This document shows, in pieces, positions 7,191 through 14,413 of a DNA stretch of 14,856 nt (positions are counted from its first letter, which is position 1; the number at the start of each line of letters is the position of its first letter). The position numbers were made by a program, and so were the translations under genes. The notes under the pieces were generated by a model that saw only the letters and a program-made list of their open reading frames with translations, had not been told where the DNA came from and did no database searches. The DNA is from Bacillota bacterium (lineage in GTDB: Bacteria > Bacillota > Thermosediminibacteria > Thermosediminibacterales > Thermosediminibacteraceae), in assembly GCA_003242255.1 (NCBI GenBank), contig QGUT01000026.1, positions 1 to 14,856 on the forward strand, written 5' to 3'.

Positions 7191-8915
7191 TCATTTTCTC
7201 TTCTGTCTCAGCATTTCCATCAAGTGAGGAAGCGCACGGGTGTTTATCACGTCCTCCTTTTCCAGCCAAGCCCTCCTCGCCACCCAAACTCCGTACTTCA
7301 TGTCGTTCAATCCTTCCAGCTCATGGGCGTCGGTGTTGATAACTATTTTAACGCCTTTTTCTTTAGCCTTTCTTGCCAACCTGTCGTTTAAATCGAGCCG
7401 ATCAGGGGTAGAATTGATTTCCAGCACCGTATTGGTCTCAGCTGCAGCCTCCAACACGGCGTCGATATCGATATCGTAAGGTTCCCTCTTCGTCAGTATC
7501 CTACCCGTCGGATGGGCGATTACGTTGACGTAAGGGTTGTAGATGGCATTCAGGACTCGCCGGGTTAATTTTTCCCTATCCTGATTGAAACCGCTGTGTA
7601 TCGAAGCGATGACTATGTCGAGCCTTTCCAAAACGTCGTCGTCGAAATCCAGGAGGTCATTGCTCAATATATCCACTTCTATCCCGCATAAAATCCTGAT
7701 GCCTTCTATTTTTTCATTCAGTTTCTTTATCAACTCTATCTGCTCAAATAGGCGCTCTTCATCCAATCCGCGGGCTATTTTTAAAGATTTTGAATGATCG
7801 GTGATGGCTATATATTCGTAACCTCTGTCTCTAGCCCGCAGCGCAATTTCCTCAATAGTGTTCATCCCATCGCTCCAATTGCTGTGGACGTGCAGATCGC
7901 CTTTTATATCTCCGATTTCGATGGATCGGGGAAGCCTCCCCGCCATACCCGCTTCTATCTCTCCGCGGTCTTCCCGGAGCTCCGGAATTATATAAGGCAT
8001 GCCGAGCATTTCGTAAATTTTTTCTTCGCTTTCTGGATACAGTATTTCGCCGTTTTCCTTTTGAACGATGCAGTCTCTTCGCAAATCGTAACCTTTTCCT
8101 CGGGCTATTTCCTGGAGTTTTTTCCTATGTTCTTCGTTGCCGGTTAAAAAATGCACTGAGGGCCAAAAAGTTTCGGGCTCTACCACATGGAAGTTGGCCT
8201 CGATTCCCAGGTCCAGCAGCACTTTCAAAGTGTCATTGTTTCTTTCCCTGACCTCTTTTATCCTTGGGTACGACAACAATCCGGCGATTGCTTCCTCCGG
8301 CACTTTGGACGAAACGACGATCTCAAGTTCCTCTATTAAATCCTGCCTTCTTCTCAGGTCTCCAGCGACTTCAACTTTTTCAACGGCGGGATGGGATTTC
8401 AGCATAGATATTATTTCTTCGGCCAAGAAGATGGCAGTGGGCAAGAGCATTTTCCCCATAGTCCCTTTTAGCATGGCGATCCCTTTAAGTATTCCCTGCT
8501 CCGTCTTCACTCCTATGCCGGGCAATCCCCTCAATCGGTGCTGTTTTGCCGCCTGCTCCAGTTCTTCGATGGTGGTAATATTGAGCCTCTCGTAGATGGT
8601 CCTTATCTTTTTTGCCCCCAAACCCGGAACTTTCAGCATTTCCACCAGCGCCGCCGGCACTTCCTCTTTAAGCCTTTCGTAATACTCGCACGTCCCGGTA
8701 TTTACAATTTCTTTTATCTTTTCCTCGAGGGCTTTCCCGATCCCCTCAATGCCGGCGAGGGAAGAAGTTTCAACCAATGCTTCCACGTCCTCGGGGAGGT
8801 TGGAAATAGCCCGAGCGGCTTTTCGGTAAGCCCTGATTTTAAAAAAGTTTTCTCCTTTTATCTCCAACATGTCGGCGATATTGGAAAATATATAGGACAC
8901 GAGGTAATTTTTCAT
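7191..8915 (-). CDS. polX: DNA polymerase/3'-5' exonuclease PolX, with altered polymerase active site
   Basis: A family X DNA polymerase-PHP fusion of 574 residues, full length against B. subtilis PolX (about 570), whose known role is gap filling and exonucleolytic trimming in base excision repair. Helix-hairpin-helix motifs lie near IEGIGKALEEKI (56-67), VPGLGAKKI (96-104) and LPGIGVKTE (131-139). The Pol-beta-like domain covers about 155-310. The PHP nuclease domain (339-574) keeps its metal ligands: HVH (342-344), D349, TDH (372-374), GIEVD (411-415), SIH (438-440), AHP (467-469) and TDAH (528-531). In contrast the polymerase catalytic residues are changed: GS is GD (185-186), DxD is ELE (196-198), and the third Asp is Asn241. 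Polymerase activity is therefore doubtful, while exonuclease or AP-endonuclease activity should remain. The start is ATG at 8915, 17 nt after zapA. Confidence 0.94.
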   Translation of the reverse strand: MKNYLVSYIFSNIADMLEIKGENFFKIRAYRKAARAISNLPEDVEALVETSSLAGIEGIGKALEEKIKEIVNTGTCEYYERLKEEVPAALVEMLKVPGLGAKKIRTIYERLNITTIEELEQAAKQHRLRGLPGIGVKTEQGILKGIAMLKGTMGKMLLPTAIFLAEEIISMLKSHPAVEKVEVAGDLRRRQDLIEELEIVVSSKVPEEAIAGLLSYPRIKEVRERNNDTLKVLLDLGIEANFHVVEPETFWPSVHFLTGNEEHRKKLQEIARGKGYDLRRDCIVQKENGEILYPESEEKIYEMLGMPYIIPELREDRGEIEAGMAGRLPRSIEIGDIKGDLHVHSNWSDGMNTIEEIALRARDRGYEYIAITDHSKSLKIARGLDEERLFEQIELIKKLNEKIEGIRILCGIEVDILSNDLLDFDDDVLERLDIVIASIHSGFNQDREKLTRRVLNAIYNPYVNVIAHPTGRILTKREPYDIDIDAVLEAAAETNTVLEINSTPDRLDLNDRLARKAKEKGVKIVINTDAHELEGLNDMKYGVWVARRAWLEKEDVINTRALPHLMEMLRQKRK

Positions 8916-8932
8916 TTCCTTCCAACTCCGCC

Positions 8933-9199
8933 CTACTTGCTTTTTTCTTCGCCAAATACCTCTAAAAATTCCTCGTATTCAGCTTTTAACTTGAAATATT
9001 CGTCGGCGATGTTTAGCGCCGCCAGCACCGCCAAATTTATACGACTGAGCCTGGGGTTAAGTTCTGATAGCAGCTTCATTTTTTCATCGACATACTTGGC
9101 AAGTTGCTTTATGTATTCTTCCGAAGCTGAGCCCTTTATATAATAGTTTTCTCCGCAAATCTCCACCCTTACCCTTGTGACATCCGGTTCTTTGTCCAT
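8933..9199 (-). CDS. zapA: Cell division protein ZapA
   Basis: A small (88 residues) cytoplasmic FtsZ-binding protein that bundles FtsZ filaments and stabilises the division ring. The N-terminal half (VRVEICGENYYIKGSASEEY, 10-29) is the typical ZapA beta-alpha domain, followed by YVDEKMKLLSELNPRLS and a helical C-terminus (about 52-84) expected to form the dimer coiled coil. The order pheT-zapA-polX-mutS2 is that of B. subtilis and supports the call, although the rnhC gene that lies between pheT and zapA there is absent here. ATG at 9199 is preceded by GGGAGG, and the gene starts 18 nt after pheT, within the operon. Confidence 0.92.
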   Translation of the reverse strand: MDKEPDVTRVRVEICGENYYIKGSASEEYIKQLAKYVDEKMKLLSELNPRLSRINLAVLAALNIADEYFKLKAEYEEFLEVFGEEKSK

Positions 9200-9217
9200 C
9201 CTTTTTCCTCCCGCACT

Positions 9218-11620
9218 TTACTCCCTCAGGCGACCCTCAAACCTATTGATGACCTCTTGAACTATCTTAGCGTGCATTTCATTGATTTCCTCGTCCGTCA
9301 GAGTCCTGTCTTTTGCCCTGTATGTCAGCGAGAAAGCGAGGCTCTTACACCCTTTCGGTATCTGCTCTCCCCTGTATATATCGAAAAGTTCTACTTTCTC
9401 CAAAAGCTCTCCTCCCAGCTCCTCCATAGCCTCCATTATGCTGCCTGCGGCTACATCTTCCTTTACCACTAAGGCCACATCCCTTTCGGCGGCCGGGAAT
9501 TTGGGAAGCGGCTGGTATTTTATTTCTTTCGCCGCTCTGTCTATTAGAAGTTCCAGGTCCAATTCCGCCACATAGATCCTCTCATCCTGTATGTCATAAT
9601 TTTCCATGACATCCGGATGGATTTCTCCCATATGCCCAAGGACCTGACCATCTACCGAAATACGAGCAGTCCTGCCGGGATGCAGGGCAAAGTGCAGATC
9701 GGGTTCGAATCTATAATTCTTTATCTTTAACTTTGAAAACAGCACCTCCACCGCTTCTTTCAGGTGGTAAAAATCCTGCTTTTCATCGCAAAGGGCAAGG
9801 CCCAACACTTTCCTTTCGTTCGGGAGTTCTGTCAAGGGCAGTGCTTTGGGCAGGAAAACCTTTCCCACTTCGAAAATGCGTATTCTCTCCTGCTTTTGAT
9901 TTAAGTTGAATTTGACCACCTGGAGAATTCCTTCTAGCAGCGTGGTCCTCATCACGCTGTGATCCTCACCCAGAGGGTTCATCAACTTTACCGCTCGGCG
10001 GACTTCATGACCCATGGGCGCTTTCAACCTGTCAAAAGCGCTAGGACTTATAAACGAGTAAGTGTATATTTCCGAAAATCCAAGATCCGTAAGGGTAGCT
10101 TTGATTTCATCTTCTAATTTCTGTCCTTCATTCAGCAGTCCAAGAGTTGTGATATGGCCCGGTAAAGTCGATGGTAGATTGTCATAACCGTAAATCCTCG
10201 CGATCTCCTCGGCTATGTCGGCCAGTTGGGCTATATCCAAACGATAGGTCGGAACTACCACAAAGGTCCTCCCGCCTTCATCTTCGGTGCCCATTCCCAA
10301 TCGCCGCAAAATGTCGACCATGCATTCTTTAGAAATATCAGTGCCCAGCAGTTCATTTATTTTCTCGACTCTCAATTCCAACTTTTTCGGGAGGACCGGT
10401 TCGGGATATACGTCGGCATATTCCTTTACCACTCGGCCTGCTCCCAATTTTTCGACGAGTTCGCAAGCCCTTTCAGCGGCAATTTCGGCGAGGTTCGGGT
10501 CAATCCCCTTTTCGTAGCGCATAGATGCATCGGTCCTGGCGCCCAGCCTCTTCGCCGTGCGGCGGATGTTGGATCCCAAGAAATTGGCTGATTCTAAAAG
10601 CACCGTCCTCGTGCTCTCCGTGACTTCGGAGTTTTCTCCACCCATAACTCCCGCCAGGGCCACAGGACCTTTTTCGTCGGCTATAACCAGCGTATCCTCT
10701 GTGATCTCCCTTTCCTTCCCGTCCAGAGTGATCAGCTTTTCGCCCTTCTTCCCCCTTCGGACTATGATTGAACTGCCGGCCAATTTATCGTAATCGAAAG
10801 CGTGAAGCGGCTGGCCCAGTTCCAACATGACGTAGTTGGTGATATCGACTATGTTGTTTATAGGGCGAATCCCGCAGAGCTGCAATCGCCTCTGCATCCA
10901 GAGAGGGGAAGGTTCTATTTTTACATCTTCGATTATCCTGGCTATGTACCTCCTGCAGAGGTCCGGAGCCTCTACGGTCACTCTCACCTTTCCGGGAATC
11001 TCGTTTATTTGCCTTCTTTCGGCAGTGATGGAAAAAGGCGCTTTCAAAGGAATGTCGAAGGTCGCCGAGGCTTCCCTCGCAATACCGATTATGCTGAAGC
11101 AATCGCCCCTATTGGGGGTAAGTTCAAACTCCACTACCGCATCTTCCAGGTCTATGTACTCTTTTATATCCTTCCCCACCGGAGCATCTTTCGGCAGAAC
11201 TAAAAGCCCGTTTTTCATATCCTCGGGCAGGCCGTGGTCGTCCAATCCCAACTCCCGCGCCGAACAAAGCATGCCCTCCGACTCTATTCCTCTTAAATTC
11301 TGCACTTTGATCTCTTTTCCACCCTCTATCGTAGCTCCTGGAAGAGCTACAACTACCTTGTCGCCTTCTTTTATGTTCTGGGCTCCCGTTATTATTGTTA
11401 AAACTCTATTTCCAGTGTTTACTCTGGTCACCAGCAGCTTTTCTGCCTGAGGATGCTTTTTTACCTCCAAAACCTCTCCTATTACCACGTTTTTTATATC
11501 CCGCCCGACGTATTCGACAGCCTCGACGCTGGAACCCGACATGGTGAGTTTTTCGGCGAATTCTTCCGCGCTGCCTTTATAATCTACAAATTCCCTCAAC
11601 CATTTCATCGGTACCCTCAT
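9218..11620 (-). CDS. pheT: Phenylalanyl-tRNA synthetase beta subunit
   Basis: The large subunit of the (alpha-beta)2 enzyme that charges tRNA-Phe. All 800 residues expected for the long bacterial form are present. In order: an N-terminal start MRVPMKWLREFVD, an EMAP/OB-type tRNA-binding domain (about 42-150, with GIESEGMLCSARELGL), B3/B4 editing domain (about 210-370) which removes mischarged tyrosine, B5 DNA-binding-like domain (about 400-470), the catalytic-like core (about 480-690), and the FDX-ACB anticodon-binding domain (about 705-799, beginning PLPKFPAAERDVALVV). The ATG at 11620 follows GGGAGG with a 7-nt gap, 15 nt after the pheS stop, so the two subunits are made from one message. 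Confidence 0.98.
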   Translation of the reverse strand: MRVPMKWLREFVDYKGSAEEFAEKLTMSGSSVEAVEYVGRDIKNVVIGEVLEVKKHPQAEKLLVTRVNTGNRVLTIITGAQNIKEGDKVVVALPGATIEGGKEIKVQNLRGIESEGMLCSARELGLDDHGLPEDMKNGLLVLPKDAPVGKDIKEYIDLEDAVVEFELTPNRGDCFSIIGIAREASATFDIPLKAPFSITAERRQINEIPGKVRVTVEAPDLCRRYIARIIEDVKIEPSPLWMQRRLQLCGIRPINNIVDITNYVMLELGQPLHAFDYDKLAGSSIIVRRGKKGEKLITLDGKEREITEDTLVIADEKGPVALAGVMGGENSEVTESTRTVLLESANFLGSNIRRTAKRLGARTDASMRYEKGIDPNLAEIAAERACELVEKLGAGRVVKEYADVYPEPVLPKKLELRVEKINELLGTDISKECMVDILRRLGMGTEDEGGRTFVVVPTYRLDIAQLADIAEEIARIYGYDNLPSTLPGHITTLGLLNEGQKLEDEIKATLTDLGFSEIYTYSFISPSAFDRLKAPMGHEVRRAVKLMNPLGEDHSVMRTTLLEGILQVVKFNLNQKQERIRIFEVGKVFLPKALPLTELPNERKVLGLALCDEKQDFYHLKEAVEVLFSKLKIKNYRFEPDLHFALHPGRTARISVDGQVLGHMGEIHPDVMENYDIQDERIYVAELDLELLIDRAAKEIKYQPLPKFPAAERDVALVVKEDVAAGSIMEAMEELGGELLEKVELFDIYRGEQIPKGCKSLAFSLTYRAKDRTLTDEEINEMHAKIVQEVINRFEGRLRE

Positions 11621-11635
11621 ATTGCTTCCTCCCTG

Positions 11636-12652
11636 TTAAAACTGTTCTAAAAATCTGAGATCGTTCTCGAAGAACAGCCTCATGTCGTTAATGCCGTACT
11701 TCAACATGGCTACTCTCTCAATCCCCATGCCAAAAGCAAAGCCTGAAAATTCCTCGGGATCGTATCCGCAATTCCTGAGCACGTTGGGATGCACCATGCC
11801 ACAACCCAATATTTCCAGCCAGCCCGTATAAGAGCAAACTCTGCAACCCTTCCCATCGCATGCCACACAGGATATGTCCATTTCGGCGCTGGGTTCGGTG
11901 AACGGAAAATAGCTGGGTCTAAAGCGCACTCTGCGCTCCTGTCCGTAAAACGTCTTGACAAAGGTTATAAGGGTGCCCTTCAAATCTGCCATCGTGACGC
12001 CTTTCCCCACCACGAGCCCTTCCACCTGGTGGAAAACGGGGGAATGGGTAGCATCTACTTCGTCGGTACGATAAACTCTTCCGGGAACTATCACCTTGAT
12101 AGGAGGCTTTCTTCTCTCCATAGTCCTAATCTGCACGGGAGAAGTGTGCGTTCGCAATAGAATTTCTTCGGTTATGTAGAAGGTATCCTGCATGTCTCTT
12201 GCCGGATGATCTTTCGGTATGTTAAGAGCTTCAAAATTGTAATAGTCGAGCTCCACTTCCGGCCCCTCGACCACCTCATATCCGAGCCCCAGAAAGATAT
12301 GTTTTATCTCATCTAAAACCAAAGTCAGGGGATGTTTGTGGCCTACGAAAATCTTAGAAGGTATCGTCACATCGATTTTTTCCTGCTGTAGGCGCGCGTT
12401 TTTAGCGATCTCCTTTAATTCCGAAGCTTTCTCGGAAAATTTTTGCTCCAACTCTTCTTTAATCTCGTTGGCAAGTTTTCCTATGACCGGCCTTTCCTCT
12501 GGCGAAAGGCTCGCCATTCCCCTCAATATGGCGGTGAGCCTGCCCTTTTTCCCCAGGAATTTTACCCTAAAATCATTCAATTCTTTTATGTCTTCCGACT
12601 TTTCAACGCAGCGCAATGCCTCTTCTTTTAGAGCCAGCAACTCTTCCTTCAC
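11636..12652 (-). CDS. pheS: Phenylalanyl-tRNA synthetase alpha subunit
   Basis: The catalytic subunit of Phe-tRNA synthetase, a class II enzyme, 338 residues and full length. An N-terminal coiled coil (about 1-95) binds tRNA. Motif 2 is GRVYRTDEVDATHSPVFHQ (191-209) and motif 3 is FGMGIERVAML (307-317); the preceding GFAF holds the Phe-pocket alanine (Ala306) seen in normal enzymes. A four-cysteine knuckle, CVAC then CRVC (262, 265, 270, 273), is of the kind found in many Firmicutes PheS proteins and may bind zinc. The start is GTG at 12652: a TAA codon lies directly before it in frame, so it cannot be longer, and GGAGGAGG (12671-12664) lies 11 nt upstream. An intrinsic terminator lies just upstream, so expression probably depends on readthrough. 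Confidence 0.97.
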   Translation of the reverse strand: MKEELLALKEEALRCVEKSEDIKELNDFRVKFLGKKGRLTAILRGMASLSPEERPVIGKLANEIKEELEQKFSEKASELKEIAKNARLQQEKIDVTIPSKIFVGHKHPLTLVLDEIKHIFLGLGYEVVEGPEVELDYYNFEALNIPKDHPARDMQDTFYITEEILLRTHTSPVQIRTMERRKPPIKVIVPGRVYRTDEVDATHSPVFHQVEGLVVGKGVTMADLKGTLITFVKTFYGQERRVRFRPSYFPFTEPSAEMDISCVACDGKGCRVCSYTGWLEILGCGMVHPNVLRNCGYDPEEFSGFAFGMGIERVAMLKYGINDMRLFFENDLRFLEQF

Positions 12653-12683
12653 TTACTTTGCGACCTCCTCCAAATTAAATTAC

Positions 12684-12720
12684 AAAAAAGCTTTCGCCCC
12701 GGAAAAACGGACGAAAGCTT
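12684..12720 (-). terminator. Intrinsic terminator between yqzL and pheS, possible attenuator
   Basis: On the minus strand AAGCTTTCG (12720-12712) pairs perfectly with CGAAAGCTT (12696-12688), with an inner CCG/CGG pairing (12710-12708 with 12701-12699), and six T residues follow (12689-12684). It lies about 42 nt after the yqzL stop and about 30 nt before the pheS start. I see no good promoter between it and pheS, so pheST transcripts must read through it. This makes it a candidate attenuator rather than a plain operon end. Confidence 0.82.
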
Positions 12721-12740
12721 GCCCTTTCACGACCTCCCTT
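12691..12740 (-). promoter_or_regulatory. T-box-like degenerate element with a possible antiterminator hairpin
   Basis: The minus-strand stretch AAGGGAGGTCGTGAAAGGG (12740-12722) sits directly before the terminator, where T-box leaders carry AGGGTGGNACCGCG. It matches only in part: TGG is AGG, and two bases of the ACC segment are missing. It can pair with the 5' arm of the terminator (CG-TG-AAAG against CTTTCG, and GGA against TCC), which would block the terminator. No specifier stem is apparent upstream, because that space holds the yqzL frame. It may be a decayed T-box, another antiterminator or chance. Confidence 0.3.
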
Positions 12741-12761
12741 AAAGAACTGACATTCCGCAGC

Positions 12762-12875
12762 TCAATATTTTTTAGCGGGATACAACTTGCCGGAAATCAA
12801 CTTCCTGTATATCAAATAGGCCGTTATCGAACCTGTAGCTTCAAAAATATTCCAAAAAAAGTCGGCGGTCAGCAA
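12762..12875 (-). CDS. yqzL: YqzL-like small protein (37 residues)
   Basis: A short frame read from TTG at 12875 to TGA at 12762-12764. The product begins MLTADFFWNIFEATGSITAY and continues LIYRKLISGKLYPAKKY. The pattern W-x-x-F-x-x-TG-x-I-x-x-YL-x-Y-[KR] is what I recall of the YqzL-like family (Pfam YqzL), small Firmicutes proteins of unknown function. Support comes from a strong Shine-Dalgarno site (AAAGGGAGTGG, 7 nt between GGGAG and TTG), a promoter of its own immediately upstream and a terminator after it. No ATG or GTG start is available in frame nearby. It may be an amphipathic or membrane-associated peptide; nothing more can be said of its function. In B. subtilis yqzL lies elsewhere, near recO, so its place before pheS is of interest. 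Confidence 0.72.
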   Translation of the reverse strand: MLTADFFWNIFEATGSITAYLIYRKLISGKLYPAKKY

Positions 12876-12906
12876 AAGACCACTCCCTTTCCCCGCGTTT
12901 AGAACT

Positions 12907-12935
12907 ATTATAGCACACTGGAAGGCGTTTTACAA
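12907..12935 (-). promoter_or_regulatory. Sigma-A promoter upstream of yqzL-pheST
   Basis: On the minus strand TTGTAA (12935-12930) and TATAAT (12912-12907) are separated by 17 nt, and TGC directly before the -10 makes it an extended -10 promoter. The -35 hexamer coincides with the last sense codon and stop (TTG-TAA) of the methyltransferase gene. Transcription would start near 12900, about 25 nt before the yqzL start. This is the probable main promoter for yqzL and, by readthrough, for the whole pheST-mutS2 operon. Confidence 0.8.
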
Positions 12936-13727
12936 GGGAAAGAGAGTTCCTCGTTGCCTTACTGCCTCATAGAGTAAAATTCCGCTGGATACCGCCACAT
13001 TCAACGACTCCGCTTTACCGGGAATCGGAATTTTCACTTGCTCGGCCGGCATAGCCAGTATGTCTTTAGAAACGCCTTCGGCCTCGCTGCCGAATACTAC
13101 CACCGCCGGTGACTTATAGTCCACATCCAGGTAGCTTTTGTTCGCGCCGAGGCTGGTTACTATTATTTTCGCACCTTTTTTATATAATTCTTTTAAAGCC
13201 TGCTGAAGATCAATCTCTTCTATAACAGGTAGGTGAAAGATAGAGCCCATCGTGGCCCTTATGACCTTAGGGTTGTATACGTCTACGCAGCCCTTCCCTG
13301 CCAAAACCCCACTCGCCCCGACGGCATCCGCAGTCCTTATAATAGTCCCCATATTGCCCGGGTCTTTAACGCCGTCGAGGGCAACGATTAAAAAGTTACC
13401 CCTGCACAGGTCTGCGAGTTCATAATTTCTCATTCTGACGACTGCCATGACTCCCTGGGGGGTCTGCGTATCCGAGAGAGTCTTGTATACCTTTTTCGGA
13501 ACCTGAAAGATATTTACATCCCCAAACCCGTGCAGCTTTCCACCGTACCTTTTTAAGAAGTCGTCCGAAATCAGTACGAATTCGACCTCATAATCGGAAT
13601 TCACCGCCTCTTCTACGGCCCTCAAACCTTCAACTACGAAAAGCCCTTCCCGTTTTCTGTAATTCTTTAAACTGACCAGAGATTTTACCAGGTTTATTTT
13701 CCTCTTTGAAGGTTCCTCGAAAGTCAT
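12930..13727 (-). CDS. SpoU/TrmH-family RNA 2'-O-methyltransferase (YsgA-like)
   Basis: A 265-residue SPOUT-class enzyme expected to methylate a ribose 2'-OH in rRNA or tRNA using S-adenosylmethionine. The N-terminal substrate-binding domain holds FVVEGLRAVEEA (30-41). The knotted catalytic domain shows motif 1 DPGNMGTIIRTADAVGASG (122-140; Asn125, Arg131), motif 2 FGSEAEG (212-218) and motif 3 IPIPGKAESLNV (233-244) through YE. In B. subtilis the homologue ysgA lies before pheST in the same way. I chose ATG at 13727 because GGGAGGG lies 4 nt upstream. A frame start at TTG 13760 would overlap ktrA and lacks such a site. The gene lies 16 nt after ktrA. The exact target nucleotide cannot be told from sequence. 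Confidence 0.92.
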   Translation of the reverse strand: MTFEEPSKRKINLVKSLVSLKNYRKREGLFVVEGLRAVEEAVNSDYEVEFVLISDDFLKRYGGKLHGFGDVNIFQVPKKVYKTLSDTQTPQGVMAVVRMRNYELADLCRGNFLIVALDGVKDPGNMGTIIRTADAVGASGVLAGKGCVDVYNPKVIRATMGSIFHLPVIEEIDLQQALKELYKKGAKIIVTSLGANKSYLDVDYKSPAVVVFGSEAEGVSKDILAMPAEQVKIPIPGKAESLNVAVSSGILLYEAVRQRGTLFPL

Positions 13728-13743
13728 TTTCCCTCCCGGATTA

Positions 13744-14394
13744 TCACACAAATTTTTCAAGTTTTTCTATATCCTTATTCTGTCCTACCACTACTAGGAT
13801 ATCGCCTTTTTTTATTAAATCTTCGGCGCCCGGAGACACCACTACATCTTCGCCGCGCTTTATAGCCATGACGTTGATGCCGTGTCTCTTCCTCATCTTC
13901 AATTCGCCTAATGTTTTATCATACCATTCGGGCAGAGCTTCCAGTTCGACTATAGAGAAATTCGGCGAGAGTTCTATATAATCGAGGATATTAGAAGCTA
14001 TCAGGTTGTGGGCGACCCGAATTCCCATATCCCTCTCCGGGAAAACCACCCGGTCGGCGCCGATTTTATACAGCACTTTTCCGTGGAGGTCATTTTGCGC
14101 TTTTGCAATGACGTACTTTATTCCCAGCTCTTTTAGAATCAAAGTGACCAGGATGCTGGATTGGATATCGCCGCCGATAGCCACTATGCCCACATCGAAA
14201 TTCCGAACCCCGAGGGCTTTCAGCGTGTTTTCATCCGTGGCATCCGCCTGAACCGCATGGGTGACGCTGTTGGCCAATGATTGGACGATTTCCTCATTTA
14301 CGTCAATCCCCAATACATCGTAACCCAGGTTGAATAACGTCTTTGCAACGCTAGAACCAAACCTGCCCAAACCTATGACCACAAATTGTCTCAT
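13744..14394 (-). CDS. ktrA: Potassium uptake regulatory subunit KtrA/TrkA (RCK protein)
   Basis: A cytoplasmic gating ring subunit for the KtrB/TrkH potassium channel, 216 residues. The RCK-N Rossmann domain has the nucleotide-binding motif GLGRFG (8-13), the acidic end of beta-2 at Asp31 (GIDVNEE) and ADATDENTL (50-58), so it should bind ATP/ADP or NAD(H). The RCK-C (TrkA_C) domain covers about residues 138-216. In B. subtilis KtrA and KtrC, c-di-AMP binds the RCK-C domain and shuts uptake, and the same control is likely but not shown here. ATG at 14394 is preceded by GGAGG (9-nt gap). It lies 19 nt after the channel gene, in one unit with it. The length is that of a single-RCK KtrA rather than the tandem enterobacterial TrkA. 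Confidence 0.94.
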   Translation of the reverse strand: MRQFVVIGLGRFGSSVAKTLFNLGYDVLGIDVNEEIVQSLANSVTHAVQADATDENTLKALGVRNFDVGIVAIGGDIQSSILVTLILKELGIKYVIAKAQNDLHGKVLYKIGADRVVFPERDMGIRVAHNLIASNILDYIELSPNFSIVELEALPEWYDKTLGELKMRKRHGINVMAIKRGEDVVVSPGAEDLIKKGDILVVVGQNKDIEKLEKFV

Positions 14395-14413
14395 CTAATA
14401 CCGCCTCCGAGCA

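Noticed and set aside
8538..9143. A 201-codon open frame on the plus strand opposite polX and zapA
   Set aside because: It spans the junction of two well-supported genes on the other strand; composition is Phe/Ser-rich shadow.
10836..11450. A 204-codon open frame on the plus strand, opposite pheT
   Set aside because: It lies wholly antisense to a well-supported pheT, has Ser/Pro-rich composition typical of shadow frames, no ribosome binding site and no recognisable motif.
12336..12902. A 188-codon open frame on the plus strand opposite pheS and its leader
   Set aside because: Antisense shadow of pheS and yqzL. It runs through the terminator hairpin and shows no family motif.
13728..13760. 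An upstream TTG start for the methyltransferase, adding 11 residues
   Set aside because: It overlaps ktrA, has no ribosome binding site and adds residues unlike the family, whereas ATG 13727 has GGGAGGG just before it.
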